DNA of 64,000 nucleotides from Coprinellus micaceus (lineage: Eukaryota; Basidiomycota; Agaricomycetes; Agaricales; Psathyrellaceae), in contig OX596336.1 in assembly GCA_951394405.1 (NCBI GenBank), positions 2,852,001 to 2,916,000 of the forward strand, read 5' to 3'. The notes beneath the pieces are model-generated. The model did no database searches, was not told where the DNA came from, and was given only the letters and a program-made list of their open reading frames with translations. Below are positions 22,226-35,106 of the stretch, in pieces (position 1 is the stretch's first letter; each line of letters starts with the position of its first letter). The translations under genes were made by a program, and so were the position numbers.

Positions 22226-25200
22226 CTAGGCGTAGTCACTCTCCTCCCCCGCATCCTGTACCTCCTCCTTCTCCGCCGACGTTGAACCACGCTCGAACAA
22301 GAACGAGACCGTTCCGCCCGGCACATCCCCGACACTAAGCTCCTTGTCCATGGCCTGGATATTGTCCAGATCCACTGCTTCCAGTAACCTTCCCATCGTT
22401 GAATCGCCCTGGAACGAAGATAGGGACGTCTTTGGCTTGGGGCCGCAATCGTGCAACACCACGCGGAGAACGTCGTCGAGGACTTCGTCAGATGCTGTTG
22501 CTTTCAAGCAGTTGATATGCTTCCACTCGCTGAGGGATGCTAGTTCCTTCTTCTTCTTCTCTAGGTACTGTTATCACAGGTAACAAGACAGTCAGACCCT
22601 TGCGAACAAGTGCGATCGGAAATGGTACAAACTTCCTGGTCGACAACCGTGTCCTCGATACTCACGGACGAGGCGGACATGAAGCCTCTTTGCAGAGGCT
22701 TTCCAGATTCCCCAGCAGATCCTCGGGCAGGTGGAGCACTGTCGTCGGACCCCAAACCATCGCAGTTACACCCAATCAAGTCATGGGTGTTGCAACCGGT
22801 GTTGATGTCAATCCGGAAGATGTCCCTCAACTGTGAACATGGTCAATACTTTCGAACGAGACGGGACGCAACAAACGGTCCTCACGTCCTTCTGCGAGAA
22901 TGAGTCACTTTTCGAGGAGCCAGACTCCTGTGGGCAGATCAGCGATTACATACTCCTGTAGCTGGAATCTATTGCATACTGATCCGAGAACCGCTAAAAA
23001 ACAGTTCAGGACGCGCTCGAGGGAGGGGAGATCGAGAACACACCTGAGCTCAGTCCCAACTTGGTCACTTGCCGTTGGAAGATTTTCTCTGGGGGTACAA
23101 TCAGGTTGCGTACAGAGGGCAGGCAGAGGCAACACACCATCGATGGTTCCCGCTGTTATAAGGCGGTATATGAATACAGGCCGCTTCTGGCCATCTCTGC
23201 GACGGCTTGGCGTTAGGAAAGGGGTGTAGGCATAGGTGGTGAATACTGACCGATGACACCTCGCCATGGACTGGAGGTCGTGACTACCAAGGAACGCCTT
23301 TAGAGCACGTCACGACGAAGAGGGGGGGGGTGCGTACCTTGGGTTCCAGTCCGAGTCAACGAGGAAGAGTCGCGAACCGCCTTCGGGTCCCGTCAGCATA
23401 TAGTTCATAGTGCGTCCCAGTAGAAGGAACGAGCACCTATCAAGTTGATACCCACACCACCAGCCTTCGAGCTGAGGAGGAAGATAACTACACCAAATTC
23501 AGTCCACCGCCGTATGTGCTGCAAATACTACGTACAACCGCCCCGCTGCGAGCATCTGTTGAAGTTATTGACGTATTCCTGCCGCTTTTGTTGAGGGGTT
23601 TGCCTACACCCGAGTCAGTAACACCCAGATAGTTGGCGACCTAACGACTTGCCCATCAAGCCTAAAGTATGAGTAGCCCTTGCTCCGACAAAACGCTTCC
23701 AAGATGCCAAGGGTGGAGGTATAATGTGACACCAGTACACACTTCTCCTCGGTGTTCTGAGAAAGAGAAGTTATTACCATTCTCAAAGATCCGTCGGAGT
23801 GTACCCACATTGCGAATATCCGCCAACATCTTCTCCAACGCTGTCAACTTCCCTATATCCCCGTCAATCCTCATTCACCTCTCACAAAAAGCGAGCTGGG
23901 CCACTCACCACTCAACTTCATGTCCTCGATTTCCACCCCCGCTGGTATCATCCCCAGCGCATCCTTCACCCCCTGCCTCTTCAGGACGGCGGCACCTTCC
24001 TCCCGCTTCGCTTTTGCGTTATCAACCGTAGCCTTCAAAAGCACGGGGCTGTTGCTTATTTTGGTGAGCATGTTAATGAGCGCGAGGGCGTCGGCGGTCG
24101 AGCCGCGCGTGAGGTCGTCCAGCTTCTCAGGGTTGAGGATAGCGGAGAACATTGATACTTGGAGGCGGGTGGGTGTAACAAAGACGACGTATTCGTCTAC
24201 AAAGGGGAAAAGAGGATATTAGCGTAGGTAGGAAGAAGGAGTAAGTGACTTGCGTTTGGGAGGGAGGTGCTTCTTCAACAGAGTCGCGTCGCGACGGAGG
24301 ACGAAGCTGCTGGCGATTTTGAGCAGCTAAAGCAAATGATTGGAAATTCAATGGATGAGAACTCTTGACAATGAAAGCGCACCTCTCCTGTTCTAGCCTC
24401 ACCCACTTCAATCTCCTTTGCACCAGCCTCTGGCGCCCTACTCTTCAAAATGGGTGCCTCATAAACCCGTCGGAAGGTAGGGTATTCGTCCAACAAGCCT
24501 GGGTTACAGAACTCAGTCTTTCAGGCCATGTTTCAGTCAGACATCGTCCCACTCCCTTCGCTTTGGGCCAATCGGATGCTTACCATTGCATGAAACTCAC
24601 TGAGGTCGTTCTGAATGGGCGTCCCTGAGAGGATGATTCTCCGTTTCGACCGCAACGACTGGAACATAGTCGTAGTCTTGTTGCTCGCGGATTTCAGGCG
24701 GTGACCTAGTCAATAGTCAGCTTGCCGGGGACAAAAATACCACATTCGGAATACCTTCGTCGCATACAATCAGGTCGATCGGAGGGCTGTCGGTGCAAGT
24801 TTAGCAGTGGCCAAGCTAGGACGAACGGGACCTACACTGCTGTAGCAATCTTGTCTCTGCATGAACGTTCAGTCACGATTCACCCAGGTATACACAAATG
24901 GACGTTGTGCGTACATAACACTCCTCAGTCGCTCGTAACCAATGATAAGGACATGATGATTCTTGCTATAATCACGATGAAGTCAGGCCTCTGTTTCCGC
25001 ACGAATGAAATTATGACCCCACTCACTTGTAAAAGAACTGGTCAATGTTGACCTTGTCGTTATTGCACGCTGTAACCCCCAGCCGGTCCTTCCCAAGCCA
25101 TTTATGGAATTCCCCTTTCCAATTCTGCATCGCGTAGGAAGGATGTCAGTGACTAAAGTCCGATCCAATCCGAACTCGAATGAGGGAGAGTAAAGCAGTA

Positions 25201-26916
25201 CCTGAATCAGCGATACTGGACACACGATGAGAACCTTTCGCGCTGCAGGCGTAGGGCCAGCGTATGGATTCTGTCCTGGAAGAACAACAAACTTGGGTCA
25301 GGATCCCGTAGAGCGCAAACAGCGTCGCTGGGAGCGTACTTAACAGAGTCCATATCAGGGCTATCGTCTGCAAATGCATCAGGAACAGGCGAAGACGGCA
25401 GGTTAGCAGTGGAAGCTCCTACTTGCAAGGTCTTTCCCAACCCCCTGTAGATTTAGCAGATCAGAACGTCGGGAGAGAACTGGAGGTAGAGGTGAAGGTC
25501 ATACATCTCGTCTGCGAGGATACACCCGTTCCCTTCATGCTTCCTCAAACCCATTACACATTCATACATGAACCTGACACCTTCAACTTGATGTGGACGA
25601 AGCTTGCGCGCGATGATCGGGTCTATCACAACCGGGACAACGGGATAGTTCCTTCGAGGCATTCTTTAGCAAGTAGCCTCAGGCCTGACAGATGATTGAG
25701 ACGTACTGCTTGTTATATCTTTGTATATGCGTTTTACTCGGCGTTTTCATGACAATGGCATCAGGGGCGTCGGGGTCGTGCCTACCATCAATGTGAGTGA
25801 GACGTGAAAAGTGAATGGACACAGCAACGTCCGCATACATTGGGCCTTTAGGTTTGGTCGACTTCATTGGCGCATAAAACGATGACGCCGAGACCCCACC
25901 GGCCTTGGGCATCGCCGGGGTGGTCAGGTCGATGTCCACGTCGTCTGCCTTCTCCTCACCGTTCGCACTCATCCCGGGCACTTGTGACGCAGGAATCCTG
26001 TTGTCAAGCTCGACCTCCTTCCCACCAATGAACAGGCGGGTACCCGAACGCAGAGGTTCCCCGTTCCACGCGACGGCGCCCAGCCTATAAAGCGTATCAA
26101 AACGAGTAACGGCGCTGAGCTTAGTGAACGTACAGTTTGCCGTTGTCGGAGAGCATCTTCAGTTGGCCACCAACAAGAGAGACGAACGAATCACCATCCC
26201 ATGTCTTATGCTTCTTGGTCTGCTGCTTCCGCCTGCACTCCAATGAGCAGGATCCAAAAGTAAACCCGAACCACACACCAGTTCGCCGTCCAATGTGACT
26301 CTACATCCTTCCCCCCAGTGTCGACTACTGCCCCCTGGCCCGAGCTAGCGTTGACGTCTCCTAACGCCGTTCTTGAAGAGGAAGTGGTGGACATCGTAGG
26401 TGTAACAAACTTTTTCTTAATCGTCGTCGTCGGCAAGGATGCCGACGCCGTAGGCTTAAAGCTCATCGACGTCGAGGCCACCCCTCGCCCGAAGCACGCC
26501 CCTGAGAGAAAGTCTGCCTTATCGACAGGCCGGTCGAACTCTACGTCTTTGCCGCATATTGTGACATTCTTCCCTTCCTCGAAAGGGACATCTACGCGCC
26601 CCACGCCCATACTACGCGCAGGGTTAGTGGGCGAATATTCACCAGCATGGGAACTCACGTTGAACCATCGGTATTGTACAGCGTTGTCTTCCCGCTCGAC
26701 TCACGAACCACCACAGCATCGCCCTCCCATGTCTTGTGTTTCCTCGTCTGAGGATTCCGCCTATCTCTCCTCAGCGCACGAACGAAGATGGTATATGCTC
26801 ACTCACCACTGCACCATCCAAATTTCTTGAGAGCCCATTGAGGGTCTCTTTCTACTGAAACCGTGGTCGTCTTCGGTCTTTCTCTTTGTGGGCACCATAC
26901 TGGTGAACGCCGGCAT
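22226..26916 (-). CDS. RDH54/RAD54B-like SNF2-family DNA translocase
   Basis: This is a recombination-associated Swi2/Snf2 ATPase acting with Rad51/Dmc1. The proposed start at 26916 gives [17 protein letters not shown], and the N-terminal half contains two copies of a [15 protein letters not shown] module. Helicase motifs in order across many small exons are: [35 protein letters not shown] (Walker A), [28 protein letters not shown] (motif II, DEGH), [19 protein letters not shown] (motif III), [54 protein letters not shown], and [19 protein letters not shown] (motif VI). It ends with a region containing [15 protein letters not shown] and the acidic tail [13 protein letters not shown]. The DEGH box and second-half features fit Rdh54/Tid1 better than Rad54 itself. 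About 15 introns are present and individual exon edges are not all fixed. Confidence 0.87.
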
Positions 26917-27190
26917 ATCGTCGAGGTGCAGCTCTACTCAGACTGGAACAGCGCAACAGATCCTTGCTAACAAACGGTGTGACGATCATCACGATACCGT
27001 GTAATGAGAGCGTCGCGTGATGTGACACCCGCGTCTTTCTGTCACGCTCCTCCCGCTCGAACATGCCTGGCTCCTGAACGGTGGCACTTGAACGACTTGA
27101 AGCAAACGTGTTCCAATATTGACGACAGGCACAATATGTATGTCTAAATTAATCGGGAGAGGCGTCGACGACATGGATCCAGGCTTGTGG

Positions 27191-28558
27191 CTACGACTTC
27201 CCTTGAGCCAGTTCTTCAATACTCCACTTCGCCCTCAGGTCCACCCCGTAATCATCGTAGTCTTTGGCCAAGAATCTATGCATGGACGCCCACGCAATCA
27301 TGACCGCATTGTCTACTCTGATTGGTTATTGACGAAGTGTCGTGCAAGGGACCTTCACTAACCTGTGCAGTACTTTGGCGGGGGAAACGTCAGCCCAATA
27401 ACCCGGTCCGGGTCAAACTCTTTTACACAAGTAGCCAACCTACCATCGTGTTAGTTGAATAACCACCAGGTTCATAGAATCATCGCACCTCCCCCGAAGA
27501 TATTGGTTGCTAGCAACCCCACCGCTCACGACGAGGTGGTTTACATACACGCTCTGCGATTCGCACCATTTGAGCGCGAGGTGGACCTTGTCCTCCAACT
27601 GCGCGAACGCGTTGTACTGGAACGAATACGCCAGTGCCCTCCTATGGTCCTCGTCTAGGCTTCCCAAACCACCCTGTCCGTGTAAGTACCGCTCCATCTG
27701 GGAATGCAGTCCCGAGAACGAAAAGTCTCTTCGTCCTCGCATAATCGAATCCCCGAGGTGGATGAGACTGCTCTCTCGGACGTCCTGGCAGTACTTTTCC
27801 AGCGCGTCACCAGGGCCGAGGGGTGTCCATGGGATCTCGAGAAGCGCTGAGACCTTGTCAATCACACGTCCAATAGCCTGGTCAACGGTGTTGATAAGGA
27901 TCTTGAACTTGGTGTTGCTTTCAGCGAGGAGGAGGAGGGTGTGGCCTCCTGAGACTAACAAAGTCAGGAAGGGGAACTGGGGCATCTCTGCGTCGCTTGA
28001 CGTGAGGAGGGATGTTAGGGCATGGCCTTGCTACTGAAAGGGTCAGGCTGGGGACCATAGGATGTAGCTGAGCATACCATGTGGTGAACACCAACGAGAG
28101 GTTTGTTGAGGACGGCAGCCATAGTCTTGGACGCATTCATACCCACAGAAAGACACCCTGGCATTCCAGGGCCTCTCGTAAAACATATTCCATCGACATC
28201 CCTCACAACATCGACATGAGCGTCTTCGAGAGCCCGTCGGACTGCAATTGGCTGGGCAGTGTGAGCAGCCGTGCCCCAAATGCGACGAGAGCCGTACCAT
28301 ATTGCGCTGGTGGGCCTGAATAGCCGTCATCGGCTCGATGCCCTTAAACTGTTCATGGCTATGGACGGTGAGAACGGTTCGAAGGGTGGCAAGGTGCACG
28401 CACAGGCTCAACTGCTTTATGACCACATTAGAGAGAATCCTTTTGTCTGAGGTCACTACCGCCGCGCATGTGTCGTCGGCTGAGGACTCGATGGCGAGAA
28501 CAGTGAATGAACGTCGATGAAACAGCGAGGAGAGAGCTCGTCGTCGAGCGCAAAGCAT
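27191..28558 (-). CDS. QRI7: Mitochondrial tRNA t6A synthase (Qri7/OSGEPL1)
   Basis: This is a tRNA N6-adenosine threonylcarbamoyltransferase of the Kae1/TsaD family in its mitochondrial form. The N-terminus MLCARRRALSSLFHRRS is a good presequence and is followed directly by VLAIESSADDTCAAVV, the ATP-binding start of the fold. Further blocks are GIEPMTAIQAHQRN, GICFTRGPGMPGCLSVGM, NKPLVGVHHM then GHALT (metal-binding histidines), LTLLVSGGHTLLLL, AIGRVIDKVSALL, RRDFSFSGLHSQM, VVSGGVASNQYLR and finally DNAVMIAWASMHRF with the end SIEELAQGKS. Five or more exons are present. The start codon lies 33 bp from the proposed ATG of the divergent HbrB gene, or overlaps it if the earlier ATG at 28517 is used. 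Confidence 0.92.
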
Positions 28559-28591
28559 TGGTCACGATCAAGGGGATCCACAACGCCAAAC

Positions 28592-30728
28592 ATGCTCCGT
28601 ACTTGTGATGCATGCACGACGTCTGTTTCGACGCCGAGCACCAAAATGTGGTCTTCCCGTCGGTCCCACGAACACGGCCGTGGGGGTAACGAGCAGAGTC
28701 GGTCGACGTCCCCGAGCGGGGAAAGTGCGGAATCGCACAGACGCACGTCGAGCGATGCGACACCCCGTCCAACCCCCGCAACGACTCGCTTCCTCAACGC
28801 AAACCCTGGCGGCGTAGACCACGAGACAAGAAGTCTTCACTCCGCCGACGTCTTCGGGTCTTCAAAGCGCCTCGGGTTCCTAGCGGACAAGATCTCACAC
28901 ACCCTGTCTGGAACAACCAACACTCATGTGAAGAGCCAGTCTTCTCATTTGCTCCTCCACCCCCACAGTCACTCTAGGACAGATTCAGTCTCATCCCCAG
29001 TTTCCCCCTCACCTTCACCAGTGCCAATGGCCAGCCCCTCCAGTATCTCAAATGTAGCGAAATCACACACTTCCCCGTCGAAGGTGCACCTACCATCCAT
29101 GCCCCTTCCCCAGTTCCGATCGCTTATTTGCAAGCTTGTAGTCCTCGTACGGGCGGACATACGATTCAAAGATCGTCACAAAGGAAATGCATCGTCTGAA
29201 CCTCGCTCACCTGCCGTCTGCCCTCGCAACGCAGCCCTCAACGGCACCGTCTGTGTCCTCATTAACGTTGGGCTCCAACCCAGCAGGAATGTCGCAGGTT
29301 AGTATCCTTTCGACGACGACGGATCCCTGGAGCGCTCTCCATGTTCACGTTCTTCCACTGTTTAATGGAGAGGGTTTGAAGATCAATATGTACGTCGCAA
29401 CGGATCGCTTGGCGCCGGAAGGTTAGCAGGCTCATTTGAACGACAGCGAAGACTTGAATACCCTGGTCAAGAAGCACATCTCCACCGTAGTTTCTTCCTC
29501 GCCGTCACGGGCGCTCGTCAACCTTGAAAACGATGCTTCTGAGCTGATCGCCTCTGGCATGACCACGTTGAATGCCAAACTTATGAACGTTGACGACGAC
29601 AAACTTGTCAGTCGTGTCGTGGAGACATGGGGCTTCTTCTGGGACCAAATCCTGACATACGTCGAAGGAGTAAGTGCACCGCTTCCTGAAACGTAACGGG
29701 ACTTACCATCTACCCTAGGTCCTTCTGCCATTGCAGACCGATCCGCTGTTATCGTCTCTGTCACGCACACCCAAGACGCATCCGAGAGGCAACTCACAGA
29801 GCGGGCTCGCCCAAGGTGCCCAATCATCACTGTCATCCCTAAGCGGGCCCTCCATCGATGTCCGGACCATAGCTTTAAGGGCTTTCCGGGATAGGGTCGT
29901 CTATCCCCTTTACCAAAGGCTATACAGCCGACTTTCCCTGCCAAACCGTCAAGATGTCTTCCAGGAGACGGGTAGCTACCAGCAGCCACGATTACAGCAA
30001 ATGTGGGTCTGGTTTCGTTTTATTTTCATGTTCCAACGTTGATGAAACCGTAGGCTTCTCGTGCTCGCCTCCCAGGGCCGCCAGCGCCCTGTGACTTTCT
30101 CCCTAACAGCCCCTGCACCCCAGGCCACGGCTGGTGAGGCCGCTGTGACCGAACTCCTCCGCCTCGTTCGGAATCCCGGGCCCAAGTTCGACGCCCGGCA
30201 GCAAGCGTTCAAAGCCGCCACTCGCACCCCAAGTTTCCTGTCGGGCGGCATGCCCCGAGATAGGCGTGGGCGGATCGCGAAGAAGGATAGCGCTAGCAAG
30301 GTCACGAGCCTGAACCCTGGACCCGTGGAAGAAGACGAGCTCTTCGGGGACGAAGCGCCTGCCAGCTATGTTGAAGTGAGTCGCGAAAAGGAAAGGGAGC
30401 TATTGGAGTCATTGAGGTCAGTATTGCTTAGTAGAACTGTTGTGGTTCATGCTGAAAGCTCTTGCGATGACAGGAGTCCCGAACTTGATGTAACGACAGC
30501 CACTAAGGCTAGCTTTGGAGGCATCGGCCCAGGGACCACGCCCTGGGTGAATGTCAGTATGCTTGACGAAAGTCTTCATACCCAAGGTACTTTAACAGAT
30601 ATGGATCAGGCGCAGGTGAGTTATTGTTTGTATCGAGCCTGGACAGCGTGCTGAAGACAACCTAGGCAGACCTCGAAAAATATATGGCCAACATGAACAC
30701 TCCGACAATCGAGTTGAGGAGGAATTAA
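28592..30728 (+). CDS. HbrB/Bit61/PRR5-type TORC2 subunit
   Basis: This is a probable component of TOR complex 2 and contains an HbrB domain. After a Ser/Pro-rich N-terminal region, splicing out 29083-29143 or close to it gives SPSK-SSYGRTYDSKIVTKEM. The domain continues with DPWSALHVHVLPLFNGEGLK, IEDLNTLVKKHIS, LVSRVVETWGFFWDQILTYV, EGVLLPLQTDPL and IDVRTIALRAFRDRVVYPLY. The C-terminal part is variable and ends ADLEKYMANMNTPTIELRRN. There are at least six exons. Two in-frame ATGs are possible (28517 and 28592). The first would overlap the QRI7 coding sequence, so I chose the second. Confidence 0.82.
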
Positions 30729-31341
30729 TAGGTTTTCGCTTCATAGGGTGGATGCGGATGTATTACAGAACTATTCTGACACAAGATGGTGTAACTTTAT
30801 TGCCCGATCGTGCTTTGCTTTCTCGATCGACGTATCTTCACCTGCTCAGAGCGCTGACCATCGTACCTTTTCCTTTAGCGATCAATCCTGGGTGAGGGCA
30901 GCAGCCACGGCATATATATCTTATGCTGAGGAGTGTCATAAAACAGGACGGCCGGTCCCCCAAAGAGGGGCACGGGGTCCTCTCGCATGACGCCAAACAG
31001 GTACGATGTAGACAGACACACGTATTAAATTACAGAAGACAGACGAGGGCTGGCAGTGGGATGTATACACGACAGAGCCTGACGTACCCAGTTGGGTTTC
31101 CAAGCCCACCCGTAGATACACTGATCCACAACACCAGAGTTTGGGACCGGAGGGGAGGAGCATACAAGGACAGGATTTTTATTTGGAGGCAACCGTAATA
31201 AAGCGCAGCTTGAGAAGGTGGCGGATTCGAGACCAGCTCGCATCAAATCTAAGGGCAGACGTGCGGGTCAGACCTAATGCTTTTTCCACCCAGCAGGCCA
31301 TTCCACTCACAGCTTGAGCTAAAGGAGGGGAGGGCGAGCAA
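30729..31341. other. Convergent intergenic region
   Basis: This spacer of about 610 bp lies between the 3' ends of the HbrB gene and the amidohydrolase gene. Short open frames on both strands have no recognisable content. No repeat or RNA gene is seen. Confidence 0.45.
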
Positions 31342-34046
31342 TTAAAGCTTGCCATAGACGACCTTGCCGTCAATGACGGTGCCAAGGACCGCAGTTGATA
31401 GAATTTCGGACACAGGGATGGTCATGATATCCTTCGAGAGAATCACAAAGTCTGCGAGCTTCCCGACCTCCAAGGAGCCCAGTATATTCTCGGTAAATGA
31501 GGCATAAGCTGGGTCGATCGTCATGCCTAGAGATTCCGGGCGTCAATATATATCAGAAGTTTACAAAACTGTAAGAGAGCACCTTTTAGTGCCTCCTCAC
31601 GGGTCAGGCGTTGCTCCGGGAACCTGTGTACCAACCGCGTTTCATAAGATATTCGATCGGCAGGTAGGGACCAACTCACCATCCATTAGGCCCATGAGGC
31701 GATTCTCCAGTCGGGGAGAGGCGACTAACGGCGGCGTAAAACCCGGACAGCGGATTCATGGTCTCCACAGGGAAATCGGAGCCCAAAGTCAACCGTGCGC
31801 CGCTATCGAGGATCGAGCGGAATGCGTAGAGGCCTCGAATACGATCAGGTCCCTTTTAGAGGTATCAATAAACCATATGCGTCTCGGTTGAGGCATGAGG
31901 GCACCTACCAGCCTGTCTTCCGCATACAACATGTCGCTGATACTAGTATCGCGAGGCCGCGGGTCAGCATTAGCATTTAACCGAGAAAGGTACCATACGA
32001 ACGCATGAGTGGGTTGGACACTTGCAATGACTAGTTTCGCGAGAGATTCGATATTAATCTCCGAGTTGGAGTACCAGAAGTGGGAGTTGACTCACCACCC
32101 AGCTTCCCGAGGCGTTTCATGTCCTCATCGGTCATCATTTGCGCATGTTCAAGGCGGGGACGCGGAGCAGTGACGTTGACCCCTTTGAGTGACGATTCGA
32201 ATACATCCAGTATTATTCCATTGGCACGGTCGCCTATAGCGTGGACATTCTAAATGAAATGTGTCAGTTGAGATCGTTCGCTAATGGGCGCTAATGCATC
32301 GGAGATTATGTACGCACCACTTGCCACCCATCCCGCAGGAATTTCGGGATCCTGTCGTATAGAATCGCAGGGTCGATGCGCATAAACCCGTTGGTCTTCG
32401 GATTGTCATGGTAGTGGTGATGAAGCTGCGATAATGAAACGTCAGCGTAATCCCCATTTCCTGGACAAATGAACTGACAGCTGCACCACCTGTTCTAAGG
32501 GCGCCTAATAGAAGCATTCAATCGATCGAGATGAGCAGATAAATCGTGACCGAGTAAATATACCATCTGCAAATATCTTGACGCTGCGGACGCTCATCCT
32601 GTTGTCCGCCGAGACAGTGGGCCTTTCCTTGTCGCCAAAGTAGTCAGCAGTCTCGTTGAAGTAATGCATCACATAGATTCTAATCTTGGGGGAGATGAAT
32701 ACCCTGGCAGGCGTGAGTGATACGGCCACGTACCGGTAATTGGCCGCGTTTGGCCTCCCTTCAAGCACGTCATGGGTCAGTAAACATTAGATGGTTTCTA
32801 TGATGAAGTATTACTCTTTGAAGAACTTGAGGGAGGCGGGATCAAGGCCCGCGTCGTGAATCGAAGTGAGCCCATATCGGTGGGCGTCTCGGACAGTGGT
32901 CATAAACCTCTTTTGCAAATCGCTTTCCGTGGGTCTCGGCTGCTTCAGCAGATCCTGTGCGTTGTCAAGCAAGAGCCCTGGAGGATATATTAGTCCCCTT
33001 GCCCTTCATGACTTACGTGTGTATCCAATCTAACCAGAGGGTTTTCCTTGGGCATCCTTGAGCACCACACCTCCGTCGACCTCGTCAGCAAAAGGAAGGG
33101 AACCCTCCATCGCCTCCGAGGTTACCCACAAAGCGTGACAGTCCTTGCTTTGCAAGACGACCGGTCGACCTTTGATGACAGGGTCTGAATCGAGGTCGGC
33201 CTGGAGTTCCGAGATATATGAAGGATGAGCGAAAGGAAACCTATGACCCGATGGAAGGCTTACCGCGCTGGGCATCTCGCCCGAAGACCAGCTCGTGTGA
33301 TCCCACCCCCCGCCGCGAATCCACTTGGTCTTGTCTTTGAGTATATCCGGGTTAGATAGGATGTAGTTCCTGACGCGGGTGACAGTTTCTGTGGATTCCT
33401 CAGCGAACGTTCAGACAGGAACTAGGTTGTTGCAGAATTGACCTTCCACCGATTTGGTCCCTTCGAGAGGAAGCTGTGAAGCTTCGCCGTATTCCAGTAT
33501 GTGCGCATGGGAGTCTGATGGACCATTAGGGGCTTGCGAAGAGCCAGGTCGTGAAAACCCGTTCGTACCGCTCAATCCAGGGACCACGATCGAACCATCG
33601 GAGATGAAGTATATCGGGGCTTCCCGGCGGAGAACATGCTGCAGAGTGTCAGTGACCAAAGACGGACCATACCAACTGCGGAGTTTCTTGATATCATCTG
33701 CGTTCTGAAGTCATTTAAGGCTTGTGGACTGGGTTGACCTCAACGAACCCAGGCTTCCAGTGGCTTGTATGTGCTGACCGCGCACGAAAATACATTGCAC
33801 TCGGGATTGAGTGGCGTCCACAGTGTATACCCCCTCGCCTTCAGCAGAGCACACAGCATACGAAACCTCGCTGTGAAACCAGCGAGGAGCAAGCGTGGCA
33901 AGCGTAGGAAGAACCAGGAGGAGGGGTTTGAGCCCTTTGCCAAACCCTCCAGTTGCAGACTTCCGTGGCAGCGGTTCAGTTCCGCCGGTTCCATTCAACG
34001 ATGCTTTAGGCTTGGGAGAGCCCTGGCCATTGAGCTGGCAAGACAT
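31342..34046 (-). CDS. Amidohydrolase family 3 protein (YtcJ-like), membrane-anchored
   Basis: This is a metal-dependent amidohydrolase of the YtcJ/AH3 type; the substrate is unknown. The first real ATG in frame is 34046 (MSCQLNGQGSPKPKASL). A hydrophobic stretch (GLKPLLLVLPTLATLA) about 30 residues later suggests a signal anchor. Family motifs over about ten exons are SDSHAHILEYG (metal-binding HxH), WIRGGGWDHTSW, KDCHALWVTSEAM, YGLTSIHDAGLDP, VKIFADGALRTGGAA, GWQVNVHAIGDRANG, RLEHAQMM, LTLGSDFPVETMNPLSGFY and the C-terminal GSLEVGKLADFVILSKDI with TVIDGKVVYGKL. It is head to head with HRD1, with transposon A lying between the two. Confidence 0.87.
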
Positions 34047-34358
34047 GGCTGAGATTCGGGAGGCAAGAAATAGCGGGAAAGAAAGGAGAGGACCCGAAAT
34101 CTTGAGGGACGAAAGAGCGAGAATTGTGGGCAGTGGCAATTTCACAGCCCTTTTATGAGTGGTCCCGGCTGCGCGTCCCTTCGGTAGCCGGTACAGCCTT
34201 GTAAGCGCCCAAGATCATCATCCGATTCCAGCCCCATGCATTAAATAATAGTGCGGAGCTGTAAAGGATGAAAACATAAAACTGATGAGCGTCTAAAGTT
34301 AACGGATAAATTTGCCGTCAGTTGTGCCCGTCCGCTAAGTAACGTGACACTGATACCC

Positions 34359-34366
34359 CATCAAAT
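34359..34366. repeat. Target site duplication, left copy (CATCAAAT)
   Basis: An 8-bp direct repeat, CATCAAAT, lies immediately left of transposon A. It is identical to the copy at 35044-35051 on its right side. The length is typical of hAT insertions. Confidence 0.88.
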
Positions 34367-35043
34367 AGGACCCCCAGATATCCCGACCCATGTCCCATTT
34401 TCATGCGACGAAAATGGGGCCATAAATCCGCACACCTTCGATTTTTGTGCGGACGTTCGGTCCAAAAATGCGGAGGAGGCCCGGTTTTTATGCACTAAAA
34501 TGGACTTCGTCCAGGGCGATGTCGTATTTTTATGCGGACGGAAGCCAGCTGGCCGGAGGTCGAGCCAGAGGGAAAGTGGTAGGTGTTGGGACACGATGTG
34601 ACTTCCTTTGGCCCAGCTCCTGGTCTCTGTCAGCGGGCGGAGGGTGGAAGGGGTAAGGTATCTCTGAATCGCGGCAAACTTGAGGGTGAGGGAGCGGAGG
34701 AGCGCTCTACCGAGACCCGCTTTGGGTACCAGTAATTGATGGGAGCGTGCTTCCACTTCAATTTGCTCTCAACCGCCGTGTTGCTGACTTCGCCTGTGAT
34801 AGTATTACGCACCTTACGTCTCAGTCTCGCTTATTTCGTTACCCTCTCCCTTGAATTCCACAAAACTGGTGCTGTGCGATGAAATGCGCCGTCTCGGAGG
34901 TACGATCGGGCATGCGACTAAGTTGAGCGAAAATCGGAGGTCCCGATTTTTATGCGGACAAAGTGTGCCGAAAATCGGGCGACGAAAATGGCCCATTTTG
35001 GCCATTTTCAAATCGGACATAGCTAGGCATATCTGGGGGTCCT
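34367..35043. mobile_element. Non-autonomous hAT-like element A (MITE-like, 677 bp)
   Basis: The element has perfect 15-bp terminal inverted repeats: AGGACCCCCAGATAT at 34367-34381 and its reverse complement at 35029-35043, with weaker pairing for about 15 bp further in. Perfect 8-bp duplications flank it. The two ends carry copies of a subterminal repeat (ATTTTTATGCGGAC at about 34525 and 34945; variants ATTTTTGTGCGGAC at about 34441 and TTTTTATGCAC near 34485). No transposase frame is present, so movement would need a transposase supplied elsewhere. The right end is 63 bp upstream of the HRD1 start codon. Confidence 0.88.
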
Positions 35044-35051
35044 CATCAAAT
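35044..35051. repeat. Target site duplication, right copy (CATCAAAT)
   Basis: Right-hand copy of the 8-bp direct repeat bounding transposon A, identical to 34359-34366. Confidence 0.88.
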
Positions 35052-35106
35052 ACGTGTCCAGTGGCTGTCGCTGATCCGCCTCTGCTGCACTTGACCAGGA
35101 GCCGCG

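Noticed and set aside
34049..34145. Upstream start of the amidohydrolase
   Set aside because: The frame extends to 34145 but begins with GTG. The first ATG is at 34046.
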